DNA from: Paracoccaceae bacterium
GTDB taxonomy: Bacteria > Pseudomonadota > Alphaproteobacteria > Rhodobacterales > Rhodobacteraceae
Length of the DNA stretch: 64,000 bases
Direction of reading: 5' to 3'
Assembly: GCA_028284705.1 (NCBI GenBank)
Contig: JANQRE010000007.1
Span: 1-64,000, forward strand
Below, one piece after another: positions 62,097-64,000 of this stretch (positions are counted from its first letter, which is position 1; each line of letters starts with the position of its first letter). Below the pieces are notes generated by a model that saw only the letters and a list, made by a program, of their open reading frames with translations, ran no database searches and was not told where the DNA came from. Both the position numbers and the translations under genes were made by a program.

Positions 62097-64000
62097 GCAC
62101 CAAGACCACATGCCCCTATTGTGGTGTCGGCTGCGGGGTGCTGGCCTCCCCGGACGGCAAGATCAAAGGCGATCCCGATCACCCGGCGAATTACGGCAGG
62201 CTGTGTTCCAAGGGATCGGCGCTTGGCGAGACCATCGGCCTCGAAGGCCGACTTCTCAATCCGCAGATCGCGGGTCGTGATACCAGTTGGGATGACGCCC
62301 TCGATCTGGTCTCAACCCGGTTTTCCGAGGCGATCCGCGAACACGGGCCGGACAGCGTGGCTTTCTACGTTTCGGGACAGCTTCTGACCGAAGACTACTA
62401 CGTTGCGAACAAGCTGATGAAGGGCTTCATCGGCTCGGCGAATATTGACACGAATTCAAGGCTTTGCATGGCATCCTCGGTCGCTGGGCATAAGCGCGCC
62501 TTTGGCACGGATACTGTTCCGGGCACCTATGAGGACCTCGAAGAGGCGGATCTGATTGTGCTCGTCGGGTCCAATCTCGCCTGGTGTCATCCGGTCTTGT
62601 CTCAACGTATCGCGGCGGCGAAAGAGGCCCGACCGGCGATGCGTGTGATAAACATTGACCCGCGCCGCACGGCGACGTCTCATCTGGCGGATACGCATCT
62701 GCAGATTGCCCCAGACGGCGATATCGCGCTTTTCAATGGGCTGCTTGCGTATCTTGCCGATACGGGCGCCATCGATCTGGAATATGTGGGAGCTCATGTA
62801 TCCGGGTGCCGCGAGGCGATTGACGCAGCACGGGCCTCAGATGCGCTGAGCTGTGGTCTCAGCGTTGTGGAACTGCAAGCGTTCTACCGTCTCTGGGCGG
62901 GTTCCGAGAAGGTCGTCACGGTCTATTCCCAAGGCGTCAACCAGTCGATCTGTGGTACTGACAAAGTCAACGCAATTTTGAATTGCCATCTTGCCACGGG
63001 TCGTATCGGCAAACCCGGATGTGGCCCCTTCAGTGTCACCGGTCAGCCCAACGCCATGGGCGGGCGCGAGGTTGGTGGTCTGGCCAACATGCTTGCCAAC
63101 CATCTCGACATTGAAAACGCTGATCATCGCGCGGTCGTTCAGGAGTTCTGGCAAAGCCCGACAATCTGCAGGAAGGCCGGTCTGAAAGCAGTCGATCTCT
63201 TCAAGGCCTGCTCTGATGGTCAGATCAAGGCCCTTTGGGTGATTTCAACAAACCCGGCGGTCAGTCTGCCGAATGCCAGCGAGGTCGCCGCGGGTATTTC
63301 AAATGTTCCATTCGTGGTTGTCTCCGACATCATGGCGGATACCGATACCGGCGCATTGGCCGACGTGCTTTTGCCCGCGACGGCATGGGGCGAAAAGGAC
63401 GGCACGGTCACAAATTCAGAGCGTCGCGTGTCACGGCAACGCGCGTTTCTGACCGCGCCGGGTGCGGCCCGACCTGATTGGAAAATTATCTGCGATGCCG
63501 CAGAGCGGATGGGTTGGGGGTCGTCATTTGATTACAAGAATCCCGCTGAGATTTTTGCCGAATATGTCACTCTGTCAGCGGCCGCCGGTGAGTTTGAGCG
63601 CGATCTCGATCTGAGCGTCTTCGCGGATGTTGATTACGCGGAACTCCTGCCAACCCAATGGCCGGAAACCGGCAAACGCTTTTTTGCGGATGGCGGTTTT
63701 TTCCACCCGGACGGCAAGGCCAAGATGATCAAAGTTGCGGTACCGGCTGGGCGGGAGGCCATCGGGTATCGCCTCAATACGGGGCGTATTCGTGATCAAT
63801 GGCACACTATGACGCGCACCGGAAAGTCTGCGCGTCTGTCACGCCATTTGGCTGAGCCATTTGTCGAGATACATCCCTCGGATGCGGACAGAATTGGAAT
63901 CGGAACCGCGGAGCTCGTCGAACTTTCGGCAGGTGGCGAGGGCACAGTTTTTCGTTCTCTGGTCACCGAAAATGTCGCTCGCGGCAATCTCTTTGCGCCG
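62093..64000 (+). CDS. nasA: Assimilatory nitrate reductase catalytic subunit, partial at window end
   Basis: 636 codons are visible and the frame is open at the window edge; complete enzymes are about 850-900 residues. The N-terminus MSTKTTCPYCGVGCGVLA, with Cys7, Cys10, Cys14 and Cys38 (LCSKGSALGET), binds a [4Fe-4S] cluster. NSRLCMASSVAGHKRAFGTD contains Cys125, the expected molybdenum ligand of nitrate reductases. No Tat signal, so it is cytoplasmic. PFSVTGQPNAMGGREVGGLA is typical of NasA/NarB. It reduces nitrate to nitrite for NirBD. The ATG overlaps the nirD stop. Confidence 0.95.
   Translation, partial: MSTKTTCPYCGVGCGVLASPDGKIKGDPDHPANYGRLCSKGSALGETIGLEGRLLNPQIAGRDTSWDDALDLVSTRFSEAIREHGPDSVAFYVSGQLLTEDYYVANKLMKGFIGSANIDTNSRLCMASSVAGHKRAFGTDTVPGTYEDLEEADLIVLVGSNLAWCHPVLSQRIAAAKEARPAMRVINIDPRRTATSHLADTHLQIAPDGDIALFNGLLAYLADTGAIDLEYVGAHVSGCREAIDAARASDALSCGLSVVELQAFYRLWAGSEKVVTVYSQGVNQSICGTDKVNAILNCHLATGRIGKPGCGPFSVTGQPNAMGGREVGGLANMLANHLDIENADHRAVVQEFWQSPTICRKAGLKAVDLFKACSDGQIKALWVISTNPAVSLPNASEVAAGISNVPFVVVSDIMADTDTGALADVLLPATAWGEKDGTVTNSERRVSRQRAFLTAPGAARPDWKIICDAAERMGWGSSFDYKNPAEIFAEYVTLSAAAGEFERDLDLSVFADVDYAELLPTQWPETGKRFFADGGFFHPDGKAKMIKVAVPAGREAIGYRLNTGRIRDQWHTMTRTGKSARLSRHLAEPFVEIHPSDADRIGIGTAELVELSAGGEGTVFRSLVTENVARGNLFAP

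Noticed and set aside
1-64000. CRISPR array or intact insertion sequence
   Set aside because: No regularly spaced short repeats and no intact transposase gene were seen anywhere in the window.

Overview
The window is a continuous stretch of an alphaproteobacterial chromosome, most probably a marine Rhodobacterales (Roseobacter-group) species. Supporting signs are a moderately high GC content, many ATGA-coupled operons, an AapJQM-type amino-acid transporter, a YjbH/YjbF/Wza exopolysaccharide export set, the MarR-type EPS regulator beside a NusG-like elongation factor, and NasT/NasS control of nitrate assimilation. This placement is inferred from gene content and style, not from a marker gene.

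Layout. (1) 1-98: tRNA-Ser(GCU). (2) 398-4470: outer-membrane export genes for an exopolysaccharide (YjbH, YjbF lipoprotein, Wza-like lipoprotein). (3) 4685-6517: scrambled DNA with an unknown protein, a truncated HGG-motif protein joined to the C-terminal end of a tyrosine recombinase, and a gmd-fcl remnant fused by an internal deletion. (4) 6566-18171: a leftward, partly AT-rich exopolysaccharide cluster with an epimerase, a GT2, a methyltransferase, three GT4 enzymes, a pyruvyl transferase, a Wzy-like polymerase and a Wzx flippase. It is interspersed with relics of a second GT2, a membrane protein and ugd. (5) 18352-23066: regulators (MarR-EPS, NusG-like), the priming transferase ExoY, a Wzc/ExoP-type tyrosine autokinase and a small secreted Gly-rich protein. 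(6) 23372-29016: tamA-tamB. (7) 29095-42170: a complete leftward glycogen operon glgP-glgB-glgC-glgA-glgX-malQ-pgm, with a DUF2934-like small protein upstream at 42323-42568. (8) 42917-51209: an accessory metabolic island with an FAD amine oxidase, rhodanese, IclR regulator, BisC/TMAO-reductase-like molybdoenzyme, and an amino-acid ABC transporter with no ATPase gene. (9) 51441-52881: a metallophosphatase and a secreted ClpP-fold-like protein. (10) 53101-64000: nitrate assimilation, nasT-nasS, an ANTAR-type antitermination leader, nrtA-nrtB-nrtCD, nirB-nirD and the start of nasA, which runs off the window.

How the genes work together. ExoY primes the lipid carrier, the glycosyltransferases build the repeat unit, Wzx flips it, Wzy polymerises it, the tyrosine kinase sets chain length, and Wza/YjbH export the polymer. 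Several sugar-nucleotide genes (gmd, fcl, ugd) survive only as deletion relics, so the polymer has probably changed composition. In the nitrate region, NasS senses nitrate and frees NasT, which is expected to bind the two AAAGnn hexaloops ahead of nrtA and prevent the overlapping terminator from forming.

Most interesting points: a 19-bp near-palindrome (TGTnCnGTATATnAGnACA) occurs both ahead of the transporter-molybdoenzyme-iclR operon and between the FAD oxidase and rhodanese genes. It suggests one IclR regulon for uptake and reduction of an S- or N-oxidised amino compound. Second, the metallophosphatase 5' end is duplicated as a relic 52 kb away, ahead of yjbH. Third, the NasT RNA target is unusually legible.
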